Shown here: in pieces, positions 43,456 through 52,524 of the stretch
Layout of the letters: each line of letters begins with the position of its first letter
Numbering within the stretch: the first letter of the stretch is position 1
NCBI GenBank assembly: GCA_947259915.1
Contig: CAMYOC010000048.1
Location: 62,001 to 126,000 of the forward strand
DNA from: an uncultured Gammaproteobacteria bacterium
GTDB taxonomy: Bacteria; Pseudomonadota; Gammaproteobacteria; Steroidobacterales; XN24
DNA: 64,000 nt
Direction: 5' to 3'
The notes under the pieces: generated by a model
Database searches by the model: none
Told to the model about the DNA's origin: nothing
What the model saw: only the letters and a program-made list of their open reading frames with translations
Made by a program: the position numbers and the translations under genes

Positions 43456-44042
43456 CGATACCACTCGCTGGTGACACGCCAGTCACCCCAGAACAGGGTC
43501 AACACGCGCAACGGACCCGACATCTCCCTGATATCCATCTGCACGCGGAGATTGCCGTCGTAACGAGTTTCAGGCTCCAGCAGAGCTTCATCGATCACCG
43601 GCAGTCTCTGGATCTCGCCGAGCCGGGCCAGAGCGTTGTCCAGGCCGCTGAAGGACTCACGCTCGCCGCTGTTGAGGTTGGAAAGCACGTAACGACCGGT
43701 CAATGCATGAAAGTCGAGCTGATAGCGCTGGCGCAGACTGGCGATAGTCTTGTCCCAGACATAGCGGCGTCGCTGCGAAACTTCTATCTGCAGCTCGATG
43801 TTCAGGGAGACGCCGTTCTCAAGCGCGTTTTGGGCATCTTTGCTAAGCCGCAGATCGACGCGCCCATTGAGGTAATAGACGCCCTCCTCGACCGCCGTGT
43901 AGGCAGAACGGATGTCGATGGATCCGTCTTTGTCGGCATGCGCCGCGGGGGCTGACAACAACGTAAAGAGGGCCATCCACGCGACGAGTATTCGCCGGGC
44001 GGCGGATCGCCTCGCACCAACCTTGTCTGAACCTGCGCTCAT
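43437..44042 (-). CDS. DUF4390 secreted protein
   Basis: This 201-residue protein has a signal peptide (ILVAWMALFTLLSAPAAHA) and a DUF4390 domain with YYLNGRVDLRLS, VWDKTIASLRQRYQL and the ending LFWGDWRVTSEWYRWPV. It is probably periplasmic. DUF4390 genes regularly lie between rsmB and an NtrY-type kinase in gammaproteobacteria, so it may influence the kinase, but this is not proven. Confidence 0.9.
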   Translation of the reverse strand: MSAGSDKVGARRSAARRILVAWMALFTLLSAPAAHADKDGSIDIRSAYTAVEEGVYYLNGRVDLRLSKDAQNALENGVSLNIELQIEVSQRRRYVWDKTIASLRQRYQLDFHALTGRYVLSNLNSGERESFSGLDNALARLGEIQRLPVIDEALLEPETRYDGNLRVQMDIREMSGPLRVLTLFWGDWRVTSEWYRWPVQR

Positions 44043-44045
44043 TGC

Positions 44046-45356
44046 TCAGCCTGATTTGTTCAGACAAGCATAATAGAAGCCGTCCATGCCTGTCTCACCG
44101 GGCAGTATCTGGCGGCCCGGCGCCGCATCGATGCCCCACCCGGCTGCGGTCTGTTCGACGTCGAGCCCGGCATCGGGGGTGCGCGCGAGAAAGTCCCGCA
44201 CCTGCGCCGGCCCTTCTTGCCCGAATATGGAACAGGTGCAGTAAACCAGCCTGCCACCCGCTTTGAGCGTGGGCCACAGCTGATCCAACAGACGGGATTG
44301 CAGGCCCGCCAAGCGGGCGATGTCGGCTTTCCGCCGCAGCAGCTTGATGTCCGGATGGCGACGGATCACGCCGCTGGCCGTGCAGGGCGCATCCAGCAGG
44401 ATGGCATCGAAAGAGCGACCATCCCACCATTGATTCGGCGTCGCCGCATCGGCGGCGATCAGGGACGCCGACAACCCAAGCCGGTTCAGATTGTCCTCCA
44501 CCAGGGCCAATCGCTCCGGATCCATATCCACGGCGGTCAGATCCAGCGTCGGGCACAATTCCAGCAGATGCCCGGTCTTACCACCTGGCGCCGCGCAGGC
44601 ATCCAGGCAGCGCTCTCCCGGCATCGGCGCCACCAGGTGGGCGGCGAGCTGCGCGGCGGCATCCTGCACCGACACCAAACCCTCGGCAAAGCCGGGCAGC
44701 GCGCCCACATCAACCGGCTGCTCCAGACGGAGCGCCTGCGGCGCCCAGGGCGAGGACGCGGACGGCGGCGCCCCGGCCATCGCCATCCACCCATCCCGCG
44801 AGCCGGCGGCGGCGTTGACACGCAGCCACATCGGCGGATGCAGATTGTTCTGCTCGAGGATCTGCTCCCAGTGTTGCGGCCACTCCTGTTGCAACTGACG
44901 GATCATCCAGCCCGGGTGGCTGTAGCGGCCCTCCGGGCTGGCAGCGACCGCGTTCTCCAGGGTCTCCCGCTCGCGCAGATAACGGCGCAGGACGGCGTTG
45001 ACCAGCCCTTTGGCGCGCGCGTGTCCAATGCCGGCCGCCGCATCTACCGTCGCAGCCACCGCCGCATGATCGGGTACCGCCATGCCGGAAATCTGTTGCA
45101 GGCCGACGAGCAGCAAGCCATTGAGTTCCGCGTCTCTCTTTCTGAGCGGTTTGTCCAGCAGCTGTCCCAACAGCAACTGCAGGCGCGGCTGAAAGCGGAG
45201 TGTGCCGTAGACCAGTGCCTGGACCAGGGCCCGGTCGCGTGCGTGGTCGAGCGTATCCAGGGCTGGCGGCAGCGTTTCGCTCAGGGAGCGTCCCGCCGTC
45301 GTCACCCCGGTCACCACCCGCGCGGCGACGACTCGGGGCTGCGCGCCCGCGCTCAC
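44046..45356 (-). CDS. rsmB: 16S rRNA (cytosine-967) methyltransferase RsmB
   Basis: This 436-residue enzyme has an N-terminal NusB-like RNA-binding domain (about 1-145) and a SAM-dependent methyltransferase domain with CLDACAAPGGKTGHLLEL, the first catalytic-site block LLDAPCTASGVIRRHPDI and the second Cys in LVYCTCSIFGQEG. The start is a GTG inside a GTGA overlap with fmt, so translation is coupled. Confidence 0.96.
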   Translation of the reverse strand: MSAGAQPRVVAARVVTGVTTAGRSLSETLPPALDTLDHARDRALVQALVYGTLRFQPRLQLLLGQLLDKPLRKRDAELNGLLLVGLQQISGMAVPDHAAVAATVDAAAGIGHARAKGLVNAVLRRYLRERETLENAVAASPEGRYSHPGWMIRQLQQEWPQHWEQILEQNNLHPPMWLRVNAAAGSRDGWMAMAGAPPSASSPWAPQALRLEQPVDVGALPGFAEGLVSVQDAAAQLAAHLVAPMPGERCLDACAAPGGKTGHLLELCPTLDLTAVDMDPERLALVEDNLNRLGLSASLIAADAATPNQWWDGRSFDAILLDAPCTASGVIRRHPDIKLLRRKADIARLAGLQSRLLDQLWPTLKAGGRLVYCTCSIFGQEGPAQVRDFLARTPDAGLDVEQTAAGWGIDAAPGRQILPGETGMDGFYYACLNKSG

Positions 45357-46291
45357 GACTCTGCGCCGCCGAGGCGTTCACCGACGGCCTGATGACCGTT
45401 GAGGAATGCTGCCGCATCCAGCGGGCGCCCGCCCGGCATCTGCAGTCGGGTAATGCGCAGGACGCCGCAGCCTGTCGCGGTATCCAGACCCTCGCGGCCA
45501 CCGCGTAATACGAGGCCGGGCGAGCCCTCGCCGGGCTGTTCCAGCGGCGTCGCCTCGAGAATCTTCAGACGCTGCCCGCGAAACACAGTCCAGGCGCCGG
45601 GCCGGGGCGTGAACGCGCGCACGACCCGATCCAGCTCCGCTGCGGGACGATGCCAGTCGAGGCGAGCGTCCGCAGCGGTCAATTTCTCCGCGTAACAGGC
45701 CCCGGCCTCGGGCTGGGGCGTGGGTCGCAGCGCCCCGGCAGCCAGTTTCTCCAATGCCTCGACCAACGCGCTGGCGCAGATATTGGCCAACCGTGTCTTG
45801 AGCTGACCGGCGGATTCGGCCGGGTCGATCGGGGTCTCATGGACCCGCAGGATGTCGCCGGTATCCAGGCCCTTGTCCATCTGCATCACCGTGATGCCGG
45901 TGACCGGGTCACCCGCAAGGACGGCGCGCTCGATGGGCGCCGCGCCGCGCCATCGAGGCAGCAGGGAGGCATGGCCATTGATGCAGCCCAGGTGCGGCAA
46001 CTCAAGCAGGCTCTGCGGGATCAGCAAACCGTAGTCGACCACGACCATGACCTCGGGCGCGAGAGCGGCGAGATCCGCGATCAGCGCGGGGTCTCGCAAA
46101 CTCTCAGGGGTTCTTGTAGCAAGACCCCTGTCCGCAGCGAACTGGCGCACGGGCGTCGGTGTCAGTTTGCGCCGCCGCCCTGCGGGCCGGTCGGGCTGGG
46201 TCAGCACGAGCTTGACGCGGTGGCCCGCGTCGAGCAATGCACTCAGGCTGGCGACCGCAAACTCGGAACTCCCTGCGAAGATCAGGTCCAG
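45353..46291 (-). CDS. fmt: Methionyl-tRNA formyltransferase, apparent CTG start
   Basis: This enzyme formylates initiator Met-tRNA. It has the hydrolase-like N-terminal domain with LIFAGSSEFAVASLSALLD, NGHASLLPRWRGAAPIERA (catalytic Asn-His-Asp) and the C-terminal tRNA-binding domain beginning near RPGAWTVFRGQ. The conserved start requires reading upstream of the first TTG (46237), but no ATG, GTG or TTG lies between there and def's in-frame TGA at 46316-46318. The best start is CTG 46291, eight bases after GGAG, giving 312 residues (E. coli Fmt has 315). Confidence 0.9.
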   Translation of the reverse strand: MDLIFAGSSEFAVASLSALLDAGHRVKLVLTQPDRPAGRRRKLTPTPVRQFAADRGLATRTPESLRDPALIADLAALAPEVMVVVDYGLLIPQSLLELPHLGCINGHASLLPRWRGAAPIERAVLAGDPVTGITVMQMDKGLDTGDILRVHETPIDPAESAGQLKTRLANICASALVEALEKLAAGALRPTPQPEAGACYAEKLTAADARLDWHRPAAELDRVVRAFTPRPGAWTVFRGQRLKILEATPLEQPGEGSPGLVLRGGREGLDTATGCGVLRITRLQMPGGRPLDAAAFLNGHQAVGERLGGAES

Positions 46292-46315
46292 TGTCCTTGC
46301 TCCGCAGTGAGCGGC

Positions 46316-46855
46316 TCAGATGGCCGGTGAGCGGGCGCGGACGACGGGCTCAGGTGTCTGGCTGCGGCGACTCTTTTCCAGACGTTTGCGGATGCGCTGC
46401 CGCTTGAGATCTGAGAGATAGTCGACAAAAAGCTTGCCCTCGAGATGATCGATCTCGTGCTGGATGCAGACCGCCAACAGGCCCTCCGCCTCGCTCTCCA
46501 CTGTCTCTCCGTCCAGATTGGTCGAGCGCAGCCGGATGTGATCGGCCCGCTCCACGCGTTCGTAGATGCCAGGCACCGACAGACAGCCCTCGTCCATAGC
46601 CTCGACACCGTCTTTCTCGAGGATCTCCGGGTTGATAAAGACCCGCGGGTCGTCCCGTTCCTCGGAGACGTCTGCCACCAGCATGCGGATATGCACATCC
46701 ACCTGTGTGGCGGCCAGACCGATACCGGGCGCCTCGTACATGGTCTCGAGCATGTCCCGCGCCAGCTGGCGAATCTGCTCGTCCACGACCTCCACGGGCT
46801 TGGCCACGGTACGCAGCCGTGGATCGGGATACTCGAGAATCTGCAATTTGGCCAT
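46316..46855 (-). CDS. def: Peptide deformylase
   Basis: This 179-residue metal enzyme removes the formyl group from nascent proteins. All three active-site motifs are present: [18 protein letters not shown] and [12 protein letters not shown]. The Arg-rich tail is a little longer than in E. coli. It heads a leftward run def-fmt-rsmB-DUF4390-kinase-regulator, and its stop codon is in frame with fmt. Confidence 0.97.
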   Translation of the reverse strand: MAKLQILEYPDPRLRTVAKPVEVVDEQIRQLARDMLETMYEAPGIGLAATQVDVHIRMLVADVSEERDDPRVFINPEILEKDGVEAMDEGCLSVPGIYERVERADHIRLRSTNLDGETVESEAEGLLAVCIQHEIDHLEGKLFVDYLSDLKRQRIRKRLEKSRRSQTPEPVVRARSPAI

Positions 46856-46904
46856 AAACGACTATTTTCTAATTTCGTGTAGTGCGTCACAAATCGACGC
46901 TAGA

Positions 46905-46933
46905 ATTATGACAATACTGACACCATCTGCTAA
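46905..46933 (-). promoter_or_regulatory. Candidate promoter for def
   Basis: On the minus strand TTAGCA (46928-46933) and CATAAT (46905-46910) are separated by exactly 17 bases, giving a sigma-70-like promoter about 50 bases before the def start codon. The region between def and the LysM gene is AT-rich relative to its surroundings and must serve both directions. Confidence 0.45.
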
Positions 46934-47067
46934 TGTCCGTTCCAGTCTCGAGCGAGGTCCCGACCTGTGCACGTGGGCTGCGCTCGGTTCACCGCCTTTT
47001 TGGCGGATGATTTGTGGCCAATTATAACAGCCAAGCGCCCGCGGACGTGGGCGTCCGGAGACGACCG

Positions 47068-48240
47068 ATGGAGCGAGATTCGGCCCTGTCCCCCTCTTCA
47101 ACTCGTAGCCGCCTGATCCGTTCCGTACCGGTGCTGATCGCGTCGATGCTGCTGGGTGCATGTGCGTCATCGCCCCCGGCGGAGGAACCGGCCGCAGCGC
47201 CGCCTGCGCCGCCACCTGCGGTGGCGAAACCGGCACCCGCGCCCGCCGCGCCGGCCCCGGTCTATCGAGAGCCGGCGCCGAGGCTTAACCCGGCTCATCC
47301 GGATCGCTATGTGGTGGTCAAGGGTGACACCCTTTGGGACATCTCCGCGATGTTCCTCAAGGATCCCTGGTACTGGCCCGAGATCTGGTACGCCAATCCG
47401 CAGATCGCGAATCCGCATCTGATCTACCCCGGCGACGTGATCAGCCTGGTCTATATCGATGGCAAGCCGCGTCTGGTGCTCGAGCGTGGCGGCACCGATC
47501 GTCTGTCGCCCCGGATCAGGACCGAGCCCCTCGACCAGGCCATCCAGACTATCCCGTACGAGATCATCCAGGCATTCCTGTCCAAGCCCTCGGTGCTGGA
47601 CAAGGACACGATCGAGAACGCGCCCTACATCATGACCAGTCTTGATCGCCATCTGGTCCACGGCGCCGGTAATGAAGTGTATGTCCGCGGCGCTGATTTC
47701 GCCGACAGCGAAGTGTACTCGGTGATGCAGGTGGGCGAGGAATTGCGGGATCCGGATGACGGGGATCTGCTCGGCTATCAGGGCATTTATGTCGGCGAGG
47801 GCACCATCGTCCGCACCGGCGACCCTGCCACCTTGTTCCTCAACTCCACCGAACGGGAGGCGATGGACGGCAACAAGTTGCTGCCGGCGGTCAATGACTT
47901 CCCGCTCTATTTTGCTCCGCGCTCTCCCGAACAGCCCATCGAAGGCTCGATCATCGCGGTGTTCGACGGCGTGTCGATCGTCGGTCAATACCAGATCGTG
48001 ACCCTCAATCGCGGCAGCACGCACGGCCTCGATCAGGGCCACGTGCTCGCCGTCTATCAGGGCGGCCGGACAGAGCGTGATCCGTTCTCCAAGGGTCTGA
48101 TGTTCAAGGAAAAGGTTACGTTGCCCGAGGAATATGCGGGTCTTTTGATGGTATTCAGGGTCTTCGATGAGATCAGCTACGGGCTTATTGTCCGGGCTGA
48201 GAGCCCCATCAACGTGCTGGACATGGTGCGTAATCCCTGA
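47068..48240 (+). CDS. LysM-domain lipoprotein
   Basis: This 390-residue protein has a lipobox (LLGAC, Cys near residue 31), a Pro/Ala-rich linker, one LysM domain (YVVVKGDTLWDISAMFLKDPWYWPEIWYAN and following, about 75-125) and a C-terminal domain of about 250 residues seen in relatives next to dprA. LysM binds peptidoglycan glycan chains. I chose ATG 47068, with GGAG upstream, so that the signal peptide falls near the start; a GTG 54 bases earlier is also open. Confidence 0.9.
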   Translation: MERDSALSPSSTRSRLIRSVPVLIASMLLGACASSPPAEEPAAAPPAPPPAVAKPAPAPAAPAPVYREPAPRLNPAHPDRYVVVKGDTLWDISAMFLKDPWYWPEIWYANPQIANPHLIYPGDVISLVYIDGKPRLVLERGGTDRLSPRIRTEPLDQAIQTIPYEIIQAFLSKPSVLDKDTIENAPYIMTSLDRHLVHGAGNEVYVRGADFADSEVYSVMQVGEELRDPDDGDLLGYQGIYVGEGTIVRTGDPATLFLNSTEREAMDGNKLLPAVNDFPLYFAPRSPEQPIEGSIIAVFDGVSIVGQYQIVTLNRGSTHGLDQGHVLAVYQGGRTERDPFSKGLMFKEKVTLPEEYAGLLMVFRVFDEISYGLIVRAESPINVLDMVRNP

Positions 48241-48276
48241 CGTCCTGACCGGGCCCGTGCGTCAATGACCACTCAG

Positions 48277-48301
48277 AAACGCCGGCTCCAAGCCGGCGTT
48301 T
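48277..48301 (+). terminator. Hairpin terminator after the LysM gene
   Basis: An 11-base-pair perfect stem (48277-48287 with 48291-48301, loop CCA) is followed by a weak T-rich tail (TCTACTTT). It lies between the LysM gene and dprA and so may only partly terminate. Confidence 0.6.
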
Positions 48302-48324
48302 CTACTTTGAAGACCTGCCCGCCA

Positions 48325-49449
48325 ATGAGTGATCTGGAAGCCTGGCTAAAGCTGACCCGCACCCCGGGCATAGACGCGGCCGCGGTCGAGTCTATGCTGC
48401 ATCACTTCGGCAGCGCCGAGCAGGCCACCGCGGCCGGCCCGGACGCATGGCGCAGGATCGGGCTGGCCTCTCATCCGGACCGGGCCGGACCGGAGATTGC
48501 CGCGGACGTCGCCATTGCGCTTGAGTGGCTGCAGGCAGATCCGGTTCGCCATCATCTCCTGACGCTGGCGTCCGCTGACTACCCGCCCTTGCTGCGACGG
48601 ATCCAGGACCCCCCGGTCGCGTTATTTATCGATGGCAATCCCGGCCTTCTGGCTGAGCCGCAGCTGGCCGTCGTCGGCAGCCGTAACCCCAGTCCCGGCG
48701 GTCGCGACAACGCCTTCGCGTTTGCCGGATTTTTGAGCCGCTGCGGTCTGTTGATCACCAGCGGGCTGGCTCTGGGAGTCGACAGCCAGGCCCACCGCGG
48801 CGCGCTCGACGATGGCGAATCGACCATCGCCGTCTGCGGCACCGGTCTCGACGTGGTCTATCCACGTGCCAATGCAGAGCTGGCGAGCCGTATCGCGGAG
48901 CACGGCGCGCTGGTCTCGGAGTTCTTCCCGGGCACAGCACCCTTGCGCGGCAACTTCCCGCGGCGTAACCGTCTGATCAGCGGTCTGGCGCTGGGCGTGC
49001 TGGTGGTTGAGGCAGCCTTGCGCAGTGGTTCCCTGATCACGGCCAGGCTTGCGGCCGAGCAAGGCCGCGAAGTGTTCGCCATCCCTGGCAGCATCCATAA
49101 TCCAATGGCACGGGGCTGCCATCGTCTGATCCGCGAGGGCGCCAAGCTGGTGGAGTCAGCCGAAGATGTGCTGACCGAACTGGGTCCGCTGGTGGGCAGT
49201 GTCGGCGATAATGTGACCTCACCAGTGGTCAGCGACCAGGGTCCGCAAGAATCGCCCGAGGCTCCGGATGCAGAGTACATGCGACTGCTGGATGCCTGCG
49301 GCAGCGACCCGGTCAGCGTAGATCAACTGGCCGAGCGCACGAAATTGACGGCAGCTGAGGTTTCCTCCATGCTCCTGATCCTGGAGCTGCAAGGATATGT
49401 GGAGTCCGGAACGGGTGGCCGTTACACCCGCGCAGGTAAGAGGTTCTGA
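48325..49449 (+). CDS. dprA: DNA-processing protein DprA (Smf)
   Basis: This 374-residue protein loads RecA on incoming single-stranded DNA during natural transformation. The Rossmann-like DprA domain (about 80-285) has LAVVGSRNPSPGG, ITSGLALGVDSQAHRGAL, TIAVCGTGLDVVYP and FPRRNRLISGL. A C-terminal winged helix (about 320-374) follows. I chose ATG 48325 because the 60 bases before it in this frame fall inside a terminator hairpin. Confidence 0.95.
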   Translation: MSDLEAWLKLTRTPGIDAAAVESMLHHFGSAEQATAAGPDAWRRIGLASHPDRAGPEIAADVAIALEWLQADPVRHHLLTLASADYPPLLRRIQDPPVALFIDGNPGLLAEPQLAVVGSRNPSPGGRDNAFAFAGFLSRCGLLITSGLALGVDSQAHRGALDDGESTIAVCGTGLDVVYPRANAELASRIAEHGALVSEFFPGTAPLRGNFPRRNRLISGLALGVLVVEAALRSGSLITARLAAEQGREVFAIPGSIHNPMARGCHRLIREGAKLVESAEDVLTELGPLVGSVGDNVTSPVVSDQGPQESPEAPDAEYMRLLDACGSDPVSVDQLAERTKLTAAEVSSMLLILELQGYVESGTGGRYTRAGKRF

Positions 49450-49450
49450 T

Positions 49451-49927
49451 ATGAAGGAAAACGTCCTCGACGTCCTGATGTACCTGTTCGAGACGTACAC
49501 CGACGCCGACACAGAGCCCGAACCGGATCGCAATGCCCTGCGCGACGAACTCGAGCGGGCAGGCTTCCATCACGGCGAGATTGACAAGGCCCTCGAATGG
49601 CTCGACGGTCTCGCTGCCCGTGACGAAGATCCCGCGTGGCAGTCACCGACCGAGCGCGCTATTCGGGTCTTCAGCGAAGAAGAATTTATGCGGCTGGACG
49701 CGGCCTGTCGCGGCTACATTATGTATCTCGAACAGATCGGGATCCTGTCCCCGGCGCAGCGCGAGCTGGTCATCGACCGCGTCATGGCGCTGGGCTCGGA
49801 AGAAGTCGATATCGAGCAGATCAAGTGGGTCGTGCTGATGATTTTGTTTAGTCAGCCTGGTCAGGAGACGGCCTACGCCCGCATGGAAGATCTGGTTTTT
49901 GAGGATCAAGTTACTGCTGCCCACTAG
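49451..49927 (+). CDS. smg: DUF494 (Smg) family protein
   Basis: This 158-residue acidic helical protein matches Smg/DUF494: KENVLDVLMYLFETY at the start, RGYIMYLEQIGILSPAQRELVIDRVMAL in the middle and IKWVVLMILFSQPGQE near the end. It lies between dprA and topA, its conserved position in gammaproteobacteria. Its role is unknown. ATG 49451 starts immediately after the dprA stop codon. Confidence 0.93.
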   Translation: MKENVLDVLMYLFETYTDADTEPEPDRNALRDELERAGFHHGEIDKALEWLDGLAARDEDPAWQSPTERAIRVFSEEEFMRLDAACRGYIMYLEQIGILSPAQRELVIDRVMALGSEEVDIEQIKWVVLMILFSQPGQETAYARMEDLVFEDQVTAAH

Positions 49928-49947
49928 GCGGACAAGGCGAGCAAATC

Positions 49948-49983
49948 CCGGAGCCGTGGCCATGGCCACGGCTCGGGTTTTTT
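49948..49983 (+). terminator. Strong intrinsic terminator between smg and topA
   Basis: A perfect 24-base palindrome at 49951-49974, flanked by CCC and GGG that extend the stem, is followed by six or more T residues ending at 49983. The topA ATG begins only seven bases further on at 49990. Confidence 0.85.
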
Positions 49984-49989
49984 AGAGAC

Positions 49990-52515
49990 ATGAGCAAGCA
50001 TCTGATCGTCGTCGAATCTCCAGCAAAATCGAAGACGCTGGAAAAATATCTGGGCAAGGATTTCAAGGTCCTGGCCTCGTACGGTCATGTGCGCGATCTG
50101 AGGCCGAAGGAAGGCGCGGTCGATCCGGCGAATGATTTCGCCATGAGCTACGAGATCATCGAGCGCAACCAGAAGCATGTCGATGCGATCGCGCGGGCTT
50201 TGAAGAAAGCCGACGCGCTGTATCTCGCTACCGACCCGGACCGGGAGGGCGAGGCGATCTCCTGGCACCTCCACGAGATCCTCAAGGAGCGCGGCCTGCT
50301 GCAAGACAAGCCGGTGCACCGTGTCGTGTTTCACGAGATCACGCGCAGCGCGATCGATGAGGCGATGAGCAACCCCAGGGAGTTATCCACTCAGCTGGTC
50401 GATGCCCAGCAGGCCAGACGCGCTCTGGATTATCTGGTCGGCTTCAATCTCTCGCCCCTGTTGTGGCGCAAGATAAAACAGGGTCTCTCGGCGGGCCGCG
50501 TGCAGAGCCCGGCGTTGCGAATGATCTGCGAGCGGGAACGCGAGATCGAGCAGTTCAAGGCGCGTGAGTACTGGACGATCGAAGCGGCCGCGGAGGCGAG
50601 TGAGCAGCCTTTCTCGGCGCGGCTGGCTATGTTCGATGGCGCCAAGGTCGAACAATTCAGCATCACCGATGCCGAGCGTGCGGCAAGCGTGGAGTCGAAA
50701 CTGCGCGAGGCCGCGAGCGGCCAGCTGACGGTCACCGGGGTCACGCGCAAGCAGCGCCGCCGCAACCCGTCAGCCCCGTTCACCACGTCTACGCTGCAAC
50801 AGGAGGCGTCGCGCAAGCTGGGCTTTGGCGCGCAGAAGACCATGCGTACGGCGCAACGGCTGTATGAAGGCATCGACGTGGGTGAGGGCTCGGTCGGCCT
50901 CATCAGCTATATGCGTACCGATTCGGTGGCGCTGGCGAATGAAGCCGTCCAGGAGCTGCGCGAGGTAATCGTGCAGCGTTTCGGTCAGGAGAATCTGCCG
51001 GAACAGCCACGCCTGTACCGGACCAAGTCGAAGAATGCCCAGGAGGCCCATGAAGCCATCCGGCCGACCTCGGCGGCGCGGCATCCGGACACCGTGGCGC
51101 CGCATCTGGATCGCGATCAGGCGCGTCTGTATGAGCTGATCTGGAAGCGCGCGGTGGCCTGTCAGATGGAGAGCGCCGTGTTTGACACGGTGGCCGTAGA
51201 CCTGAAGCCTGAGCGCGGCAGCGACGAGTTGGCCAGCTTCCGGGCCACCGGCTCGGTGCTGGTGAAACCGGGATTTCGCGCCGTCTATATGGAAGGGCGG
51301 GATGACGCGGCCGACGACGAGGGTGACCGTCTGTTACCGCCGCTGGAAAAGGGTGACGCGGTAAGACTGCTGGATATCGTCAGCGAACAGCATTTCACCG
51401 AGCCTCCGCCCCGGTTCTCCGAGGCCAGCCTGGTCAAGACGCTGGAGGAGTACGGCATCGGCCGGCCTTCGACCTATGCTTCGATCATCTCCACGCTGCA
51501 GAACCGCGAATATGTGGAGATGGACAAGCGCCGGTTCTTCCCCACCGACATCGGCCGCATCGTCAATCGGTTCCTGACCGATCACTTCACCCGCTATGTG
51601 GATTACGACTTCACCGCCCGTCTCGAAGACGAGCTGGACGCGATCTCCAGGGGTGAAGAGGAATGGGTGCCGCTGCTGGAGCGATTCTGGCAACCCTTTA
51701 TCGAGCTGGTAGAGGACAAGGCCGTCTCCGTCACCAGGGCCGAGGCCGTCCAGGCCCGCGAGCTGGGTACCGATCCCAAGTCGGGCCGGCCAGTGTCGGT
51801 GCGCATGGGCCGCTACGGGCCTTTTGTGCAGATCGGCACGCGGGAAGACGAGGAGAAACCGAAGTTCGCCGGCCTCAGACCCGGACAGAAGATGGACACC
51901 ATCGAGCTGGCCGATGCGCTCGAACTGTTCAAGCTGCCGCGGGCGCTGGGCGAAACCGCCGAAGGCGAAGAAGTCTCGACCAACATCGGCCGTTTCGGCC
52001 CCTATGTCCGCTACGGCAAGAAATATGTCTCGCTCAAGCCCGAGGACGACCCCTTCAGCATCACGCTCGAACGGGCGCTGGAGCTGGTCAAAGAAAAGAA
52101 GGAAGCCGACGCCAACCGCCTCATCAAGGAATTCGAGGCGCAAGGCATCAGCGTGCTAAACGGCCGCTACGGCCCGTATATCACCGATGGCAACAAGAAT
52201 GCCCGGATTCCCAAGGACGTTGACCCCGCTTCCTTGACACTGGAGCAGTGCCAGGAGGCGATCGAAAAGGCGCCGGCGCGACGCGGCCGCAAGAAAGCCG
52301 GGGCGAAAAAGAAGGCCAGCAGCAAGACAACGGCAAAAAAGGCGCCAGCCAAAAAGAAAGCGGCCAAGAAGAAAACAGCCGGCAAAAAAGGCACCAGGAA
52401 AAAGGCGGCGGTGAAAAAGAAAACCGCGACACCCAAGAAGTCGACCGCCCGCAAAACCACAACGCCAGGCAAGACCAGCGGCGGACCGTCCGTAGCCCTC
52501 GACGCGGGTGATTGA
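49990..52515 (+). CDS. topA: DNA topoisomerase I
   Basis: This 841-residue type IA topoisomerase relaxes negative supercoils. It has the Toprim domain (KHLIVVESPAKSKTLEKYLG), the DPDREGEAISWHL acidic site and the catalytic Tyr307 in GLISYMRTDS. At the C terminus it has repeats of the TopoI C-terminal type (IGRFGPYVRYGKKYVSL, NGRYGPYITDGNKNARIP) and no Cys4 zinc fingers, unlike E. coli. The last 75 or so residues are a Lys/Ala-rich, histone-like tail. Its ribosome site lies inside a terminator's T-run. Confidence 0.97.
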   Translation: MSKHLIVVESPAKSKTLEKYLGKDFKVLASYGHVRDLRPKEGAVDPANDFAMSYEIIERNQKHVDAIARALKKADALYLATDPDREGEAISWHLHEILKERGLLQDKPVHRVVFHEITRSAIDEAMSNPRELSTQLVDAQQARRALDYLVGFNLSPLLWRKIKQGLSAGRVQSPALRMICEREREIEQFKAREYWTIEAAAEASEQPFSARLAMFDGAKVEQFSITDAERAASVESKLREAASGQLTVTGVTRKQRRRNPSAPFTTSTLQQEASRKLGFGAQKTMRTAQRLYEGIDVGEGSVGLISYMRTDSVALANEAVQELREVIVQRFGQENLPEQPRLYRTKSKNAQEAHEAIRPTSAARHPDTVAPHLDRDQARLYELIWKRAVACQMESAVFDTVAVDLKPERGSDELASFRATGSVLVKPGFRAVYMEGRDDAADDEGDRLLPPLEKGDAVRLLDIVSEQHFTEPPPRFSEASLVKTLEEYGIGRPSTYASIISTLQNREYVEMDKRRFFPTDIGRIVNRFLTDHFTRYVDYDFTARLEDELDAISRGEEEWVPLLERFWQPFIELVEDKAVSVTRAEAVQARELGTDPKSGRPVSVRMGRYGPFVQIGTREDEEKPKFAGLRPGQKMDTIELADALELFKLPRALGETAEGEEVSTNIGRFGPYVRYGKKYVSLKPEDDPFSITLERALELVKEKKEADANRLIKEFEAQGISVLNGRYGPYITDGNKNARIPKDVDPASLTLEQCQEAIEKAPARRGRKKAGAKKKASSKTTAKKAPAKKKAAKKKTAGKKGTRKKAAVKKKTATPKKSTARKTTTPGKTSGGPSVALDAGD

Positions 52516-52524
52516 CCGGCAGCC

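Noticed and set aside
44217-45392. A 391-codon frame antisense to rsmB
   Set aside because: Composition is Gln/Arg/His-rich without motifs; rsmB on the other strand has complete catalytic motifs.
46988-47008. A CCGCC-TTTTT-GGCGG hairpin between def and the LysM gene
   Set aside because: The T residues are in the loop rather than after the stem, so it is not an intrinsic terminator, and no upstream gene on that strand needs one.
48265-48324. An upstream ATG for dprA at 48265
   Set aside because: The added 20 residues are encoded by the terminator hairpin of the LysM gene and are not family-like.
50386-50394. DnaA-box-like TTATCCACT in topA, and a similar one in prlC near 61634
   Set aside because: Single, imperfect matches inside coding sequence are expected by chance.
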